Under the pieces are notes generated by a model. The model was not told where the DNA came from. It ran no database searches and saw only the letters and a program-made list of their open reading frames with translations. The position numbers and the translations under genes are program-made. Positions 1 through 7,985 of a stretch of DNA of 64,000 nucleotides are shown one piece after another (position 1 is the first letter of the stretch; each line of letters begins with the position of its first letter). This DNA comes from Malikia granosa (GTDB lineage Bacteria > Pseudomonadota > Gammaproteobacteria > Burkholderiales > Burkholderiaceae_C). The stretch lies in contig NZ_PVLQ01000023.1 of the NCBI RefSeq assembly GCF_002980595.1, positions 62,001 through 126,000 on the forward strand. The letters are read 5' to 3'.

Positions 1-99
1 CCACGCCTGATAGATTTTCCGCCCGCCTTCTACCACGCGCCCCTGGCTTCCACCGTCTGGGCGCCAGCCCAGTCGCGCGCACCACCCTCTGCCGCCTGA
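1..99 (+). CDS. DUF2946 family protein, 3' end only
   Basis: The first reading frame is open from base 1 to a TGA at 97-99 and encodes the last 32 residues of a protein. The tail contains FPPAFYHAPLASTVW followed by SRAPP. It aligns by eye with the end of the DUF2946 protein at 1815-2201, which has MPPAFYQATHTSAVW and SRGPP. The 5' part lies outside the window. DUF2946 proteins are small secreted or membrane proteins often found near copper genes, and the next two genes here are copper genes. The assignment rests on this short similarity only. Confidence 0.6.
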   Translation, partial: PRLIDFPPAFYHAPLASTVWAPAQSRAPPSAA

Positions 100-162
100 A
101 AACCCTCTACCGTGATGCGCTGGTCGAGCGCATCGTGTGTTGTCCCGTTTTCAGGAGGCGCC

Positions 163-798
163 ATGCCTTCCACCTCATCACCCATTGCATCCCGCCGCCT
201 GGCTCTGGCCTGGCTCACGGCCAGCGGCACGCTGCTGCTGGCCGGCTGTGACCAGCTCGCTTCCGCATCACACGGCAGCGCTTCGCCATCCAAGGGGATC
301 GACATCAGCGGCGCCTACTACGCGCGCAACTTCAAGCTGACCGACTTCAACGGCCAGACCCGCAGCCTGAGTGACTTCAAGGACAAGGTCGTGATGCTGT
401 ACTTCGGCTTCACGCAGTGCCCCGACGTCTGCCCTACCGCGCTCATCCGCGCCGCTTCGCTCATGCAGCAGCTGGGCACGCAGGCGGACGATCAGCAGCT
501 GATCTTCATCACCGTGGATCCCGAGCGCGACACACCCGAGATGCTGCGCGAGTACATGACCGCGTTCCACCCGTCTTTCCTCGCACTCACCGGCAGCAAC
601 CAAGACATCCGCCAGACTGCCGACGAGTTCCGCGTGTACTACAAGAAAGTGCCCACGGGCAGCAGCTACACGATGGACCACACGGCGCTGAACTACCTGT
701 TTGACCGCCAGGGCAGCATCCGAGTCGCGCTGCGCCACGAACAGACCGCAGACGACTACACCGGCGAGGTGCGCAAGCTGCTGGCCGAGCCTGCATAA
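163..798 (+). CDS. SCO1/SenC family copper-binding lipoprotein
   Basis: SCO proteins deliver or redox-manage copper for the CuA site of cytochrome oxidases in the periplasm. The 211-residue product has a lipoprotein signal ending LLLAGC (Cys29), then a thioredoxin-like domain. The CxxxC copper motif is CPDVC (Cys86 and Cys90) and the third ligand is His173 in MDHTALNY. All three ligands are intact. The start at 163 is chosen because an AGGAGG ribosome-binding site lies at 153-158; an earlier in-frame start at 112 would place residues ahead of the signal peptide. A PCu(A)C chaperone gene follows 43 bases downstream, so the two probably work together in oxidase copper loading. Confidence 0.93.
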   Translation: MPSTSSPIASRRLALAWLTASGTLLLAGCDQLASASHGSASPSKGIDISGAYYARNFKLTDFNGQTRSLSDFKDKVVMLYFGFTQCPDVCPTALIRAASLMQQLGTQADDQQLIFITVDPERDTPEMLREYMTAFHPSFLALTGSNQDIRQTADEFRVYYKKVPTGSSYTMDHTALNYLFDRQGSIRVALRHEQTADDYTGEVRKLLAEPA

Positions 799-841
799 GC
801 CACTCCCCCTTTTTCATCTCCCAAAGCAAGGATCAACTGAA

Positions 842-1315
842 ATGAAGCAACTCATCGTCACCGGCCTGCTGGCCATCACCACTGCCGCCTGGGCACAGAC
901 TACCGTCAAGGTGGAAGATGTCTGGGTGCGCGGTACCGTCGCCACGCAGAAGGCCACCGGCGCCTTCATGCGCCTGACGCCTTCGACCAACGCGCGCCTG
1001 GTCGCCGCCCAGTCGCCGGTGGCCGGCGTGGTCGAGATCCACGAAATGGCGATGGAAAAGGACATCATGAAGATGCGCAAGATCCCTGGTCTGGACCTGG
1101 CCGCCGGCCGCACCATGGAGCTCAAGCCCGGTGGCTACCACGTGATGCTGATGGACCTCAAGCAGCAGCTCAAGGGTGGCGAGCAGGTACCCATCACCCT
1201 GGTGTTCGAAGACGACGCCAAGAAGCGCTTCACGCAGGCGGTCCAGGCACCCGTGACCGCGCTGGGCGGCGGCAACGCACCGATGCCCATGAAGCACGGC
1301 GAGCACAAGCAATGA
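842..1315 (+). CDS. PCu(A)C family periplasmic copper chaperone
   Basis: The 157-residue protein has a signal peptide cleaved near AWAQ (residue 19) and one PCu(A)C domain. The family copper motif, H-x10-M-x21-H-x-M, is complete: His67, Met78, His100 and Met102. A Met/His-rich tail (MPMKHGEH) may add weak metal sites. These chaperones hand Cu(I) to SCO proteins or directly to cytochrome oxidase, which fits the SCO gene just upstream. The next gene begins almost at once, so all three probably share a transcript. Confidence 0.93.
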   Translation: MKQLIVTGLLAITTAAWAQTTVKVEDVWVRGTVATQKATGAFMRLTPSTNARLVAAQSPVAGVVEIHEMAMEKDIMKMRKIPGLDLAAGRTMELKPGGYHVMLMDLKQQLKGGEQVPITLVFEDDAKKRFTQAVQAPVTALGGGNAPMPMKHGEHKQ

Positions 1316-1344
1316 TCACTTTCCCTGCACAACCGGAGTTCACC

Positions 1345-1782
1345 ATGCAAACCACCATCCAGTTTCTTCGTCGCAGCGCCCTCCTCCTGGCCCTCTTGGC
1401 CGCTACCGGCCTGGCTGCTGCCAAGGGAGTGCCCGGCGACGGCGCCATTCCCGTAGTTGAGCTCATGCCGCTGACCATGAAGCACGAAGTCGAGCTCAAG
1501 CTCTCGGCCGAGCAGATCCAATCGCTCGACGCTTACCGCAAGCAGGCCATGCCTAGCCGCGTGGCGCTGCAGAAGAAGATCATCGAACTGCGCGGCCAGC
1601 TGCGCGTGGCCCTGCTGGACAACAAGCCGCAGGCGGACCGCGAAGCGCTGATGAAGCAGATCGCCGAAGCCGAGGTGCAGCATTTCCAAGGGCGAGAACG
1701 CTGCGTCGAGCACTTGCGCAAGCTGCTGAGCGCCGAGCAGTTCGCGCAACTGAGCAAGCTGTACCTCGACGGCTTGCGCTGA
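1345..1782 (+). CDS. Spy/CpxP-like periplasmic protein
   Basis: This 145-residue protein has a signal peptide (hydrophobic ALLLALLAATGLAAA) and a mainly helical mature part. Two LTxxQ-like repeats are visible, LSAEQIQSL and LSAEQFAQL, with a charged helix between them. The pattern fits Spy/CpxP or heavy-metal-resistance periplasmic proteins, which act as chaperones or metal-stress sensors. The start at 1345 has GGAG upstream; an in-frame ATG at 1312 overlaps the preceding gene and lacks a signal peptide at its N terminus. Assignment to a precise subfamily is not possible. Confidence 0.7.
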   Translation: MQTTIQFLRRSALLLALLAATGLAAAKGVPGDGAIPVVELMPLTMKHEVELKLSAEQIQSLDAYRKQAMPSRVALQKKIIELRGQLRVALLDNKPQADREALMKQIAEAEVQHFQGRERCVEHLRKLLSAEQFAQLSKLYLDGLR

Positions 1783-1783
1783 A

Positions 1784-1808
1784 TTGACATCATATTCATT
1801 ACTATAAT
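1784..1808 (+). promoter_or_regulatory. Putative promoter with -10 seven bases before the ATG
   Basis: A perfect TATAAT at 1803-1808 ends six bases before the ATG at 1815, so transcription would start at or next to the start codon. TTGACA occurs at 1784-1789, but only 13 bases separate it from the TATAAT, shorter than the usual 16-18. The pair may therefore be a poor or activator-dependent promoter. Confidence 0.5.
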
Positions 1809-1814
1809 CAAAAC

Positions 1815-2201
1815 ATGTTCATCACGCGTTCAACTCGTCGCATCACCGCATGGCTGGCCATGCTGGTGCTGGTGTTGAACGCGTTAACGCCGCTGGCCGC
1901 CCAGGCCATGTGGGCATCCGGCCAGGCGACCAACATGGTCGAGGTCTGCACCTCGACGGGCATGGTGCGGGTGGCGATCGATGCAGCGGATGACTTGGAC
2001 GACGCAGGCAGCAGCGCTTTCGCGCAATCCTGCCCCTTCTGCCTGCTGCATGACGGGCAGGCCATGCCGCCACCCTCCGCAACGGCCTTTCCGTTGACCG
2101 AGTCCTATGCCGGGATGCCGCCGGCCTTCTATCAGGCGACCCATACCTCAGCTGTCTGGCTGGCCGCGCTATCGCGCGGACCGCCCTTGCTCCTGAGCTG
2201 A
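1815..2201 (+). CDS. DUF2946 family protein
   Basis: The 128-residue protein starts with a hydrophobic signal or anchor (AWLAMLVLVLNALTPLAAQA). It contains the segment VEVCTSTGMVRV and a C-terminal CPFCLLHDG motif, both typical of DUF2946. The paired cysteines and histidine suggest metal or redox chemistry, but no function is established. No ribosome-binding site is visible and the ATG lies immediately after a TATAAT, so translation may be leaderless. Relatives in this window are the 3' fragment at 1-99 and the decayed copy at 21189-21453. Confidence 0.8.
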   Translation: MFITRSTRRITAWLAMLVLVLNALTPLAAQAMWASGQATNMVEVCTSTGMVRVAIDAADDLDDAGSSAFAQSCPFCLLHDGQAMPPPSATAFPLTESYAGMPPAFYQATHTSAVWLAALSRGPPLLLS

Positions 2202-2277
2202 TCTTTCCGCCTCCCGCTAGGGAAGCCTCCGGGTCGTTGCGCTTGCGCCTCGGCCCCGATCAAGCCAGGAGTTTCAA

Positions 2278-2865
2278 ATGATTCAGGAAAAGAACCTGCC
2301 GCGCGAACTCGCGCGCGGCAACACGGTGTTTGTCGCGGGCGAATCCGGCCCGCTCTGGCGCGTCACCTGGGGCGTGGTCGCGCTGCAGTCCTCGCCAGGG
2401 GCCGACGGCCGGCTGGTGCAGCTGGCCGTCGCCGGCGACCTGCTCGGCATCGAGTCGCTGTGCGAGCAGGATTACGCCCTCGAGGCCCGCGCACTGACTG
2501 CATGCCGGCTTGAGCTGATCGAGCCCGTGGACGGGCAGCACCGCTCGCTGCTGATGCGCGAGGCGCTGCTGCAGCAACTCGAGCGCAGCATCGACATGGC
2601 CGAGTTGCGCACGGGTGCCGTCTCTGACCGGCTGTCGCAAATGCTGCACCTGCTGGGCCACGACTGGCTCGAGCTGCGGACGGCCCCGCGGCCGACGATT
2701 GAGGCCGTTCGGCGCGACCTGCCTTCACTGAGCGACCTGGCGCGTGCCATCGACGCCCAGAAGGAAACGGTCTGCCGCGTGCTGGGCCGACTGCTGCCCA
2801 GCCAGAAACCGCGCCGCGCGATGGCTACGGCTTTCGTGCCAGCAACGCTGGGCCTGGCCGCATGA
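2278..2865 (+). CDS. Crp/Fnr-family transcriptional regulator, short form
   Basis: At 195 residues this is shorter than usual for Crp/Fnr proteins (220-250). The N-terminal part is a reduced cyclic-nucleotide-binding-like barrel (VAGDLLGIESL) and the C-terminal part is a winged helix with a recognition helix near LARAIDAQKETVCRVLGRL. The N terminus lacks the cysteine cluster that holds the iron-sulfur centre in FNR, so oxygen sensing of that kind is unlikely. Its stop overlaps codons in frame with the downstream TonB receptor, suggesting that it controls that gene. An AGGAG sequence precedes the start. Confidence 0.8.
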   Translation: MIQEKNLPRELARGNTVFVAGESGPLWRVTWGVVALQSSPGADGRLVQLAVAGDLLGIESLCEQDYALEARALTACRLELIEPVDGQHRSLLMREALLQQLERSIDMAELRTGAVSDRLSQMLHLLGHDWLELRTAPRPTIEAVRRDLPSLSDLARAIDAQKETVCRVLGRLLPSQKPRRAMATAFVPATLGLAA

Positions 2866-2912
2866 AGCGCCGCAGCCCGTTGAATTTTCAAGACAACCCA
2901 GAAGGACGCCAG

Positions 2913-5201
2913 ATGCCTCCCCTGAAAACCTCCCTGCCCCACAGCCTGCTCGTGCTCGCCCTGCTCGCTGCCTTCCCTGCTGCCCATGCGCAGAGCTCCG
3001 ACGCGACGGCTCAGCTCCCCCTGGTCACCGTCAGCGCCGAGCGCGAGCTGCCGCTGCCGCAAGCCGCCGCCGAGTACCAGGCCGAGCAGCTGCTGTCGCG
3101 CCGCGCCGCCAGCAGCGACACCGCCAGCCTGCTGCAGGACATCCCTGGCGTCAGCCTGTACGGCGCCGGCGGTGCGTCCAGCCTGCCGTCCATCCACGGC
3201 CTAGCCGACGACCGGCTGCGCGTCAAGGTCGATGGGATGGACCTGGTCGCGTCCTGCCCGAATCACATGAACCCGCCGCTGTCCTACCTGGATCCGACCC
3301 AGGTCGGCAAGATCGAGGTCTACGCCGGCATCGCACCGGTCAGCAGCGGCGGTGACAGCATCGGCGGCACCATCCTCGTCGAGACGCCGGCGCCCGAGTT
3401 CGCCGCGCCGGGACAGGGGCTGCTGAAGAAGGGCGAGGTCGGCAGCTTCTACCGCAGCAACGGCGACGCGCATGGCGCCAACCTGTCGGCCACCGTCGCC
3501 AGCGACAGCCTGAGCCTGAGCTACAGCGCTGCCACCGCCCAGGCTGGCAACTATCAGGCTGGCGGCGACTTCAAGAGCTCGACCGCCACTGGCCGTGCCG
3601 GTCATGAACTGCCGCTGGACGAGATCGGCTCGACCGCCTACGAGACGCGCAACCAGACGCTGGGCCTGGCGTTCAAGGACGGCCGTCATCTGGTCGAGGC
3701 CAAGGTCGGCGTGCAGGACGTCCCCTACCAGCTCTATCCGAACCAGCGCATGGACATGCTGGACAACCAGCAAGAGCGCATCAACCTGCGCTACCAGGGC
3801 AACTACGACTGGGGCCGACTCGAGGCGCGTGCGTATCACGAGTCCGTCGACCACTTCATGGACTTCGGCGCTGACAAGCGCTTCTATTACGGCGAGGCCT
3901 CGGGGCCTGGCGGAACGGGGGGAAAGACAAGCCTGAATGGCGAATACTGTTCACCGATGAGCCTGACCTGCGCGCACGGCATGCCGATGTACACCCAGAG
4001 CAAGACCGACGGACTGAGCGTCAAGGCCGATATCGCGTTCAATGAAAGAGACCTGCTGCGCGTCGGGGCTGAGCTGCAGCAGTACCGGCTGGACGACTGG
4101 TGGCCGGCATCCGGTGGCAGCATGTGGCCGGGTACCTTCATCAACATCCAGGATGGCGAGCGTGACCGCAAGGCGCTGTTCGCCGAGTGGGAGGCCAGGC
4201 TGAGCCCGCAATGGACCACGCTGGCCGGCCTGCGCTACGAGCGTGTCAGCACCAACGCTGGCAATGTGCATGGCTACAACACAAACTATGCCGGCACTGA
4301 TGTCGCCAATCAATATGCCGAAAGTACTGCCTTCAACGACAAGAATCGCAAACGCAGCGACGACAACATCGACCTGACCTTGCTCGCGCGCCACCAGATC
4401 GACGCCAGCCAGGACCTCGAATTCGGCTTTGCGCGCAAGACCCGATCACCCAATCTCTACGAGCGCTACACCTGGTCGACCTGGAGCATGGCTGCTGGCA
4501 TGGTCAACTTAGTTGGCGACGGCAACGGCTATGTCGGCGACCCGAACCTGAAGATCGAGAAGGCCAATACCCTGTCGGCCACCTACGACTGGCATGACGC
4601 CAAGCGTGAGCGGGGCTTCAAGGCGACGCCGTTCTTTACCCAGGTGCAGGACTACATCGATGCAGTTCCGAATGGCAGCCTCACACCCGGCCAGTTCAAC
4701 GTGCTGAAGTTCGCGAACCAGTCGGCGCGCCTGTACGGCATCGACCTGTCGGGCCATATGCCGCTGGCACAGACCGGCTACGGCCGCTGGGGCCTTAAGG
4801 GCCTGCTCAACTACACCCATGGGGAGAACCGAGAAACGGACGACTCGCTCTACAACGTGATGCCGCTCAATGCCAAGCTGACGCTGACGCACCAGCAGGG
4901 CGGCTGGGACAACGCGCTCGAGCTCGTGATGGTTCAGGGCAAGCACGACACGTCTGACGTGCGCAACGAGATCAAGACCGCAGGCTACAGCCTGGTCAAC
5001 CTGCGCGCCAGCCACAGCTGGAAGCAGGTGCGCGTCGACTTCGGCATCGAGAACCTGTTCGACCGTGCCTACGCGCTGCCGCTAGGCGGCGCCTATGTCG
5101 GCCAGGGCAAGACCATGAGCCTAACCGGTGGTCCGGCCTGGGACACAGCAGTACCCGGCGCTGGCCGCACCCTTTACACGGGCGTGAACATCAAGTTCTG
5201 A
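2913..5201 (+). CDS. TonB-dependent copper receptor, OprC-like
   Basis: This outer-membrane receptor has a signal peptide (to AAHAQ, residue 27), an N-terminal plug and a 22-strand-type barrel ending in an aromatic-rich strand (LYTGVNIKF). The plug contains SCPNHMNPPLSYLDP. The Cys115-x3-Met119 pair matches the CxxxM copper site described for Pseudomonas OprC. The start at 2913 has GAAGGA upstream and begins the signal peptide; the frame extends back to an ATG at 2862 that overlaps the regulator gene. With SCO and PCu(A)C upstream, the block looks like copper acquisition and delivery. Copper specificity is inferred from the motif. Confidence 0.85.
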   Translation: MPPLKTSLPHSLLVLALLAAFPAAHAQSSDATAQLPLVTVSAERELPLPQAAAEYQAEQLLSRRAASSDTASLLQDIPGVSLYGAGGASSLPSIHGLADDRLRVKVDGMDLVASCPNHMNPPLSYLDPTQVGKIEVYAGIAPVSSGGDSIGGTILVETPAPEFAAPGQGLLKKGEVGSFYRSNGDAHGANLSATVASDSLSLSYSAATAQAGNYQAGGDFKSSTATGRAGHELPLDEIGSTAYETRNQTLGLAFKDGRHLVEAKVGVQDVPYQLYPNQRMDMLDNQQERINLRYQGNYDWGRLEARAYHESVDHFMDFGADKRFYYGEASGPGGTGGKTSLNGEYCSPMSLTCAHGMPMYTQSKTDGLSVKADIAFNERDLLRVGAELQQYRLDDWWPASGGSMWPGTFINIQDGERDRKALFAEWEARLSPQWTTLAGLRYERVSTNAGNVHGYNTNYAGTDVANQYAESTAFNDKNRKRSDDNIDLTLLARHQIDASQDLEFGFARKTRSPNLYERYTWSTWSMAAGMVNLVGDGNGYVGDPNLKIEKANTLSATYDWHDAKRERGFKATPFFTQVQDYIDAVPNGSLTPGQFNVLKFANQSARLYGIDLSGHMPLAQTGYGRWGLKGLLNYTHGENRETDDSLYNVMPLNAKLTLTHQQGGWDNALELVMVQGKHDTSDVRNEIKTAGYSLVNLRASHSWKQVRVDFGIENLFDRAYALPLGGAYVGQGKTMSLTGGPAWDTAVPGAGRTLYTGVNIKF

Positions 5202-5223
5202 GTCCGCTTTCTACCCATCAGGC

Positions 5224-5268
5224 AAAAAAACGTCGGCAAGGCAGGTCTCAACCTTGCTTTGCCTGCCG
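5224..5268. terminator. Bidirectional terminator between convergent genes
   Basis: An imperfect inverted repeat (CGGCAAGGCA with TGCCTGCCG, one bulged base) sits between the receptor stop and the stop of the minus-strand gene. A run of seven A at 5224-5230 becomes a T tract when read on the minus strand, giving a good intrinsic terminator for the minus-strand gene. Confidence 0.65.
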
Positions 5269-5282
5269 ATTTCAAGCCCTGA

Positions 5283-5849
5283 CTATTTCCGGAGCTGGTC
5301 CAGCGCCTGTTGCTGCAGCTGTTCCTGTGCCTGCAGCTGGTCGCGGGTCTTGAGCTGGACCTGCTCCTGCAAGCGCAGTTGCTCAAGCATTTGCAGTTGC
5401 GCCCGCTCCAAGGCCTGCAACTGTTCGCGAGCCCTGAGTTGTTGCTGGCTGCGCAGCTGGTCGCGCGTCTGGGCCAATGACTGCTCCTGCTCGCGCAACT
5501 GAACGCGGGTCTGGTTGATCAGCTGTTCCTGCGTCTGCAGATGCGCCTTGTTGCGGGTTTGCATGCCTTCCAGGCTTTGGACCTCAGCTCGTGACTGTGT
5601 TTGAGCCTCCTGTTGTGATTGCGACTGCGACTGTCCAGCCGAAGCCGAACTGCCGGCACCCGCGCCACCGGAGCCCGCCGAGCCTGAACCGGCACCACCC
5701 GATCCTGCACCGCTCGATCCAGAGCCACCAGAGCCGCCCGTCCCGCCGCCGCCTGCTCCGCCACCATGCCCTGCTGCCGAGGCCACGCCGCCAACTCCCA
5801 TCGCAGCAGTCAGCAGCAACGCAAGCGGCCATGAAGTTCGTTTCATCAT
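5283..5849 (-). CDS. Secreted Gly/Ser-rich and Gln-rich coiled-coil protein
   Basis: I do not recognise a family. The 188-residue product has a signal peptide (WPLALLLTAAMGVGGVASA). A low-complexity glycine/serine tract follows, then about 110 residues rich in Gln, Leu, Arg and Glu with a repeating QxREQL/QxRDQL pattern that predicts a long helix or coiled coil. The start at 5849 follows GGGAGGG at normal spacing. A flexible linker joined to a rod suggests a periplasmic or surface structural role, but this is a guess. The next gene, also secreted, lies 19 bases upstream. Confidence 0.7.
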   Translation of the reverse strand: MMKRTSWPLALLLTAAMGVGGVASAAGHGGGAGGGGTGGSGGSGSSGAGSGGAGSGSAGSGGAGAGSSASAGQSQSQSQQEAQTQSRAEVQSLEGMQTRNKAHLQTQEQLINQTRVQLREQEQSLAQTRDQLRSQQQLRAREQLQALERAQLQMLEQLRLQEQVQLKTRDQLQAQEQLQQQALDQLRK

Positions 5850-5868
5850 TATTCCCTCCCGTCTTGCA

Positions 5869-6189
5869 TCAAGGATTGATGCGTGCGCATGGATCACGCC
5901 TGGGCTGGTCAAGGGCCTTGCGGCCCTGCTCCTTGGCGCGTGCCGTCATCTGTTCGTGATGCTTGGCTATGTAGGCCTGGCATTCCTCGCGGTTTTTCAG
6001 GCTGGACATGCGCTGCTGGTGCGCTTCGCGCTCCTCGGGCGTCATGAGCGACCAGCCCGGCGTGTTGTCGCTGTTCCAGTGCGACCCCTTGCCCTGTCCT
6101 CCACCGGCACCAGGTCCGCCTTGTGCGGCCGCAATCGACATTCCCAGAACGCAGAATGCCGATATGGCAACTTTCTTGAAGATATGCAT
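5869..6189 (-). CDS. Small secreted protein with LMTPEER motif
   Basis: This 106-residue protein has a signal peptide (FKKVAISAFCVLGMSIAAAQ) and a short Gly-rich spacer. A charged helical domain follows, beginning SLMTPEEREAHQQRM and containing one cysteine in REECQAYIAKHHEQM. Similar small secreted proteins occur in other betaproteobacteria near metal genes, but I know of no assigned function. The start at 6189 is preceded by GGGAGG. The frame continues upstream to 6336, but that region contains no signal peptide and lacks a ribosome-binding site. Confidence 0.7.
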   Translation of the reverse strand: MHIFKKVAISAFCVLGMSIAAAQGGPGAGGGQGKGSHWNSDNTPGWSLMTPEEREAHQQRMSSLKNREECQAYIAKHHEQMTARAKEQGRKALDQPRRDPCARINP

Positions 6190-6291
6190 GAAACCTCCCT
6201 GCTGAAAACGATCGGGTTGCATCTTGTCATCATGTGCGAGAAGAGGCAATAGCTGGGGCTGGCGGTCGTCGGAACGCTTGCACTGGCCATC

Positions 6292-6534
6292 TTGCTTGCT
6301 CGCGTACATACCCTGGTTTCGCGCCGGCTCGTGCAAGCCGAATTGCTTGGGCTGCTCGGAGGCGTGCTGTCGCTCAGCATCATGGCCAAGGTCTCGTCAT
6401 CAGGCTTTACCGATGCGGGAGGCCCAGCCGACTGGTTCCTGATCGCCAGTGTCTTCGGTTTCGGGCTGGTTTCAACCACCATGCTCGCCTACACCCTGCT
6501 GGGCTGGATCAAGCCTGCCAAGCCTGCTGAGTGA
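6292..6534 (+). CDS. Small two-TM membrane protein, start uncertain
   Basis: The frame encodes a short membrane protein with two clear hydrophobic segments (LLGLLGGVLSLSIMAKV and FLIASVFGFGLVSTTMLAY) and ends KPAKPAE. The only usual start within the open stretch is a TTG at 6292. A further hydrophobic stretch (LGLAVVGTLALAILLA) lies upstream in the same frame from 6253. It is cut from an ATG at 6232 by a TAG at 6250-6252. The gene may use a rare start or may be broken by that stop. Family unknown. Confidence 0.4.
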   Translation: MLARVHTLVSRRLVQAELLGLLGGVLSLSIMAKVSSSGFTDAGGPADWFLIASVFGFGLVSTTMLAYTLLGWIKPAKPAE

Positions 6535-6591
6535 GCGCTGCCAGTATCTTCAGCTCCAACGCATTAGATCAAGGCAGTCCGGTTGCCTGCC

Positions 6592-7344
6592 TCAAGCCTT
6601 CGACAGCACGATGATCGCTGCAACCAGGATGCCTCCACCCAGCGCAACCAGACTGTAGCGCCTCCGCTCCTGTTCGGCCCTGGGCAGCAGGTGGGTGGCG
6701 CCCACATAGACGAGAGCCCCCGCAGACAAGGCAAGCAGCAGCCCCAGCGTGGGCTGGTCGATTGTGCTGACCATCGGCCAGGAAACCAGCATGCCCATCG
6801 GCGTCGAGGCTGCTGCGGCCATGAAAGCCAGCCAACTGGCCCGGCGCTCGGCAAAGCCGCTCTTGACCAGTAGCAGATAGGTCACGATCCCCTCCGGAAA
6901 CTCGTGCAGGACCATGCCCACGGTGGCCAGCAAGCCGGTCAGCACGCTGGAGGTGAAGGTAATCGAATAGATGCAGCCGTCGATGAATGAATGAAAGCCG
7001 ATGCCAAGCATCGGCAGGATACCGAGCGCGTAGTCCTTTCGCTGCGGATCCCGGTCGCAAACGAATGCAGTGATGAAGCGGTTGAAGAGATGCATGCCGA
7101 AGAACCCGACGAGCAGCATGGCTGGCCCATGCGGGTTGAGAGCGAACGCCTTCGGGATCATGTGCAGGAACGAGGCCGAGATCAGCACCCCGGCAGCAAA
7201 GCACATGAAGTAGGCGCTGTGGCGCTGCCCCCAGTCGGCAAAGCGGCGTATGGTCCAGATACCCAGTGTGGTGACTATCGCCGCAGCCAGACTAGTCAGC
7301 AACGCGCTCCAGAAGGCGACAGGCATGCTTCGCATCCCAGTCAT
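6592..7344 (-). CDS. ZIP family metal transporter
   Basis: The 250-residue protein has eight likely membrane helices. The two metal-binding helices carry HSFIDG and HEFPEG, as expected for ZIP (zinc/iron permease) proteins that import Zn2+ or related divalent ions. It lacks the long His-rich loop of eukaryotic members and resembles ZupT/GufA-type bacterial transporters. The ATG at 7344 overlaps the TGA of the methyltransferase gene (ATGA), so translation is probably coupled. Substrate is inferred from the family only. Confidence 0.88.
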   Translation of the reverse strand: MTGMRSMPVAFWSALLTSLAAAIVTTLGIWTIRRFADWGQRHSAYFMCFAAGVLISASFLHMIPKAFALNPHGPAMLLVGFFGMHLFNRFITAFVCDRDPQRKDYALGILPMLGIGFHSFIDGCIYSITFTSSVLTGLLATVGMVLHEFPEGIVTYLLLVKSGFAERRASWLAFMAAAASTPMGMLVSWPMVSTIDQPTLGLLLALSAGALVYVGATHLLPRAEQERRRYSLVALGGGILVAAIIVLSKA

Positions 7345-7985
7345 GTCCCAGCCTTGTCAGAGCTCGCATGAACGACCACGAAGCCCCCCTGCCCTCGCCC
7401 CGGACGAGCCGCTTCGATTTGCTCGTCATCCCCCAGTCCGTGCGTCAAGGTCTGGGCCCATGACCGGACAAAAAAACCGGCCTCGATGAGCAGACGCCCG
7501 ACTTCGGCTGCTGAGTAGAAGGTCGCATCGCGGTAGAAGACGCTGGCCTCCCGGTACGCTTCATAACGCTGCCCGAGGGCACTGTCGCGGTCGATGAAGC
7601 CGATCACCAGCGCGCCGCCCGGCTTGAGCACACGCCTGGCCTGTGCCAGCATGGCCTGGGGTGAATCGACGAAGCACAAGGTCGTAACGACCAAGGCGTG
7701 ATCGAAGCTGTGGTCGGCAAAGGGCAGCGCCTCGGCAACGCCCTGAACCACTTCGATGCCGCGCGTCCGGGCGCAGTCAAGCATCGCCCTCGACGGATCG
7801 ATGCCGACCTGCACCCCCAGCGGTGCAGCAAAACGGCCGCTGCCCACGCCGATCTCCAGACCACGCCCGCTCAGCGGAACGGAGGGGCGCAGCGCCAACA
7901 GTTCGGCGATGTAGGCGGCTTGGTGGCGTTCGAACCAGGCATCGTAGCGATCGGAATGCGCCTCATAGGGTTCGATCTTGGCCAT
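7341..7985 (-). CDS. Class I SAM-dependent methyltransferase
   Basis: The 214-residue protein has the Rossmann motif I LEIGVGSGRFA near residue 44, an acidic residue after the second strand (VGIDPSRAML), then FADHSFDHALVV and the post-motif VLKPGGALVIG. This is the UbiE/Methyltransf_11 type. The substrate cannot be read from the sequence. It is translationally coupled to the ZIP transporter downstream and lies after the IS-disrupted DUF2202 gene in the same orientation, so it may have depended on a promoter that the IS now separates from it. Confidence 0.85.
   Translation of the reverse strand: MAKIEPYEAHSDRYDAWFERHQAAYIAELLALRPSVPLSGRGLEIGVGSGRFAAPLGVQVGIDPSRAMLDCARTRGIEVVQGVAEALPFADHSFDHALVVTTLCFVDSPQAMLAQARRVLKPGGALVIGFIDRDSALGQRYEAYREASVFYRDATFYSAAEVGRLLIEAGFFVRSWAQTLTHGLGDDEQIEAARPGRGQGGFVVVHASSDKAGT

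Noticed and set aside
1784-1808. TTGACA and TATAAT as a standard sigma70 promoter
   Set aside because: The spacing is 13 bases, too short for normal sigma70 binding. Only the TATAAT is kept as meaningful.
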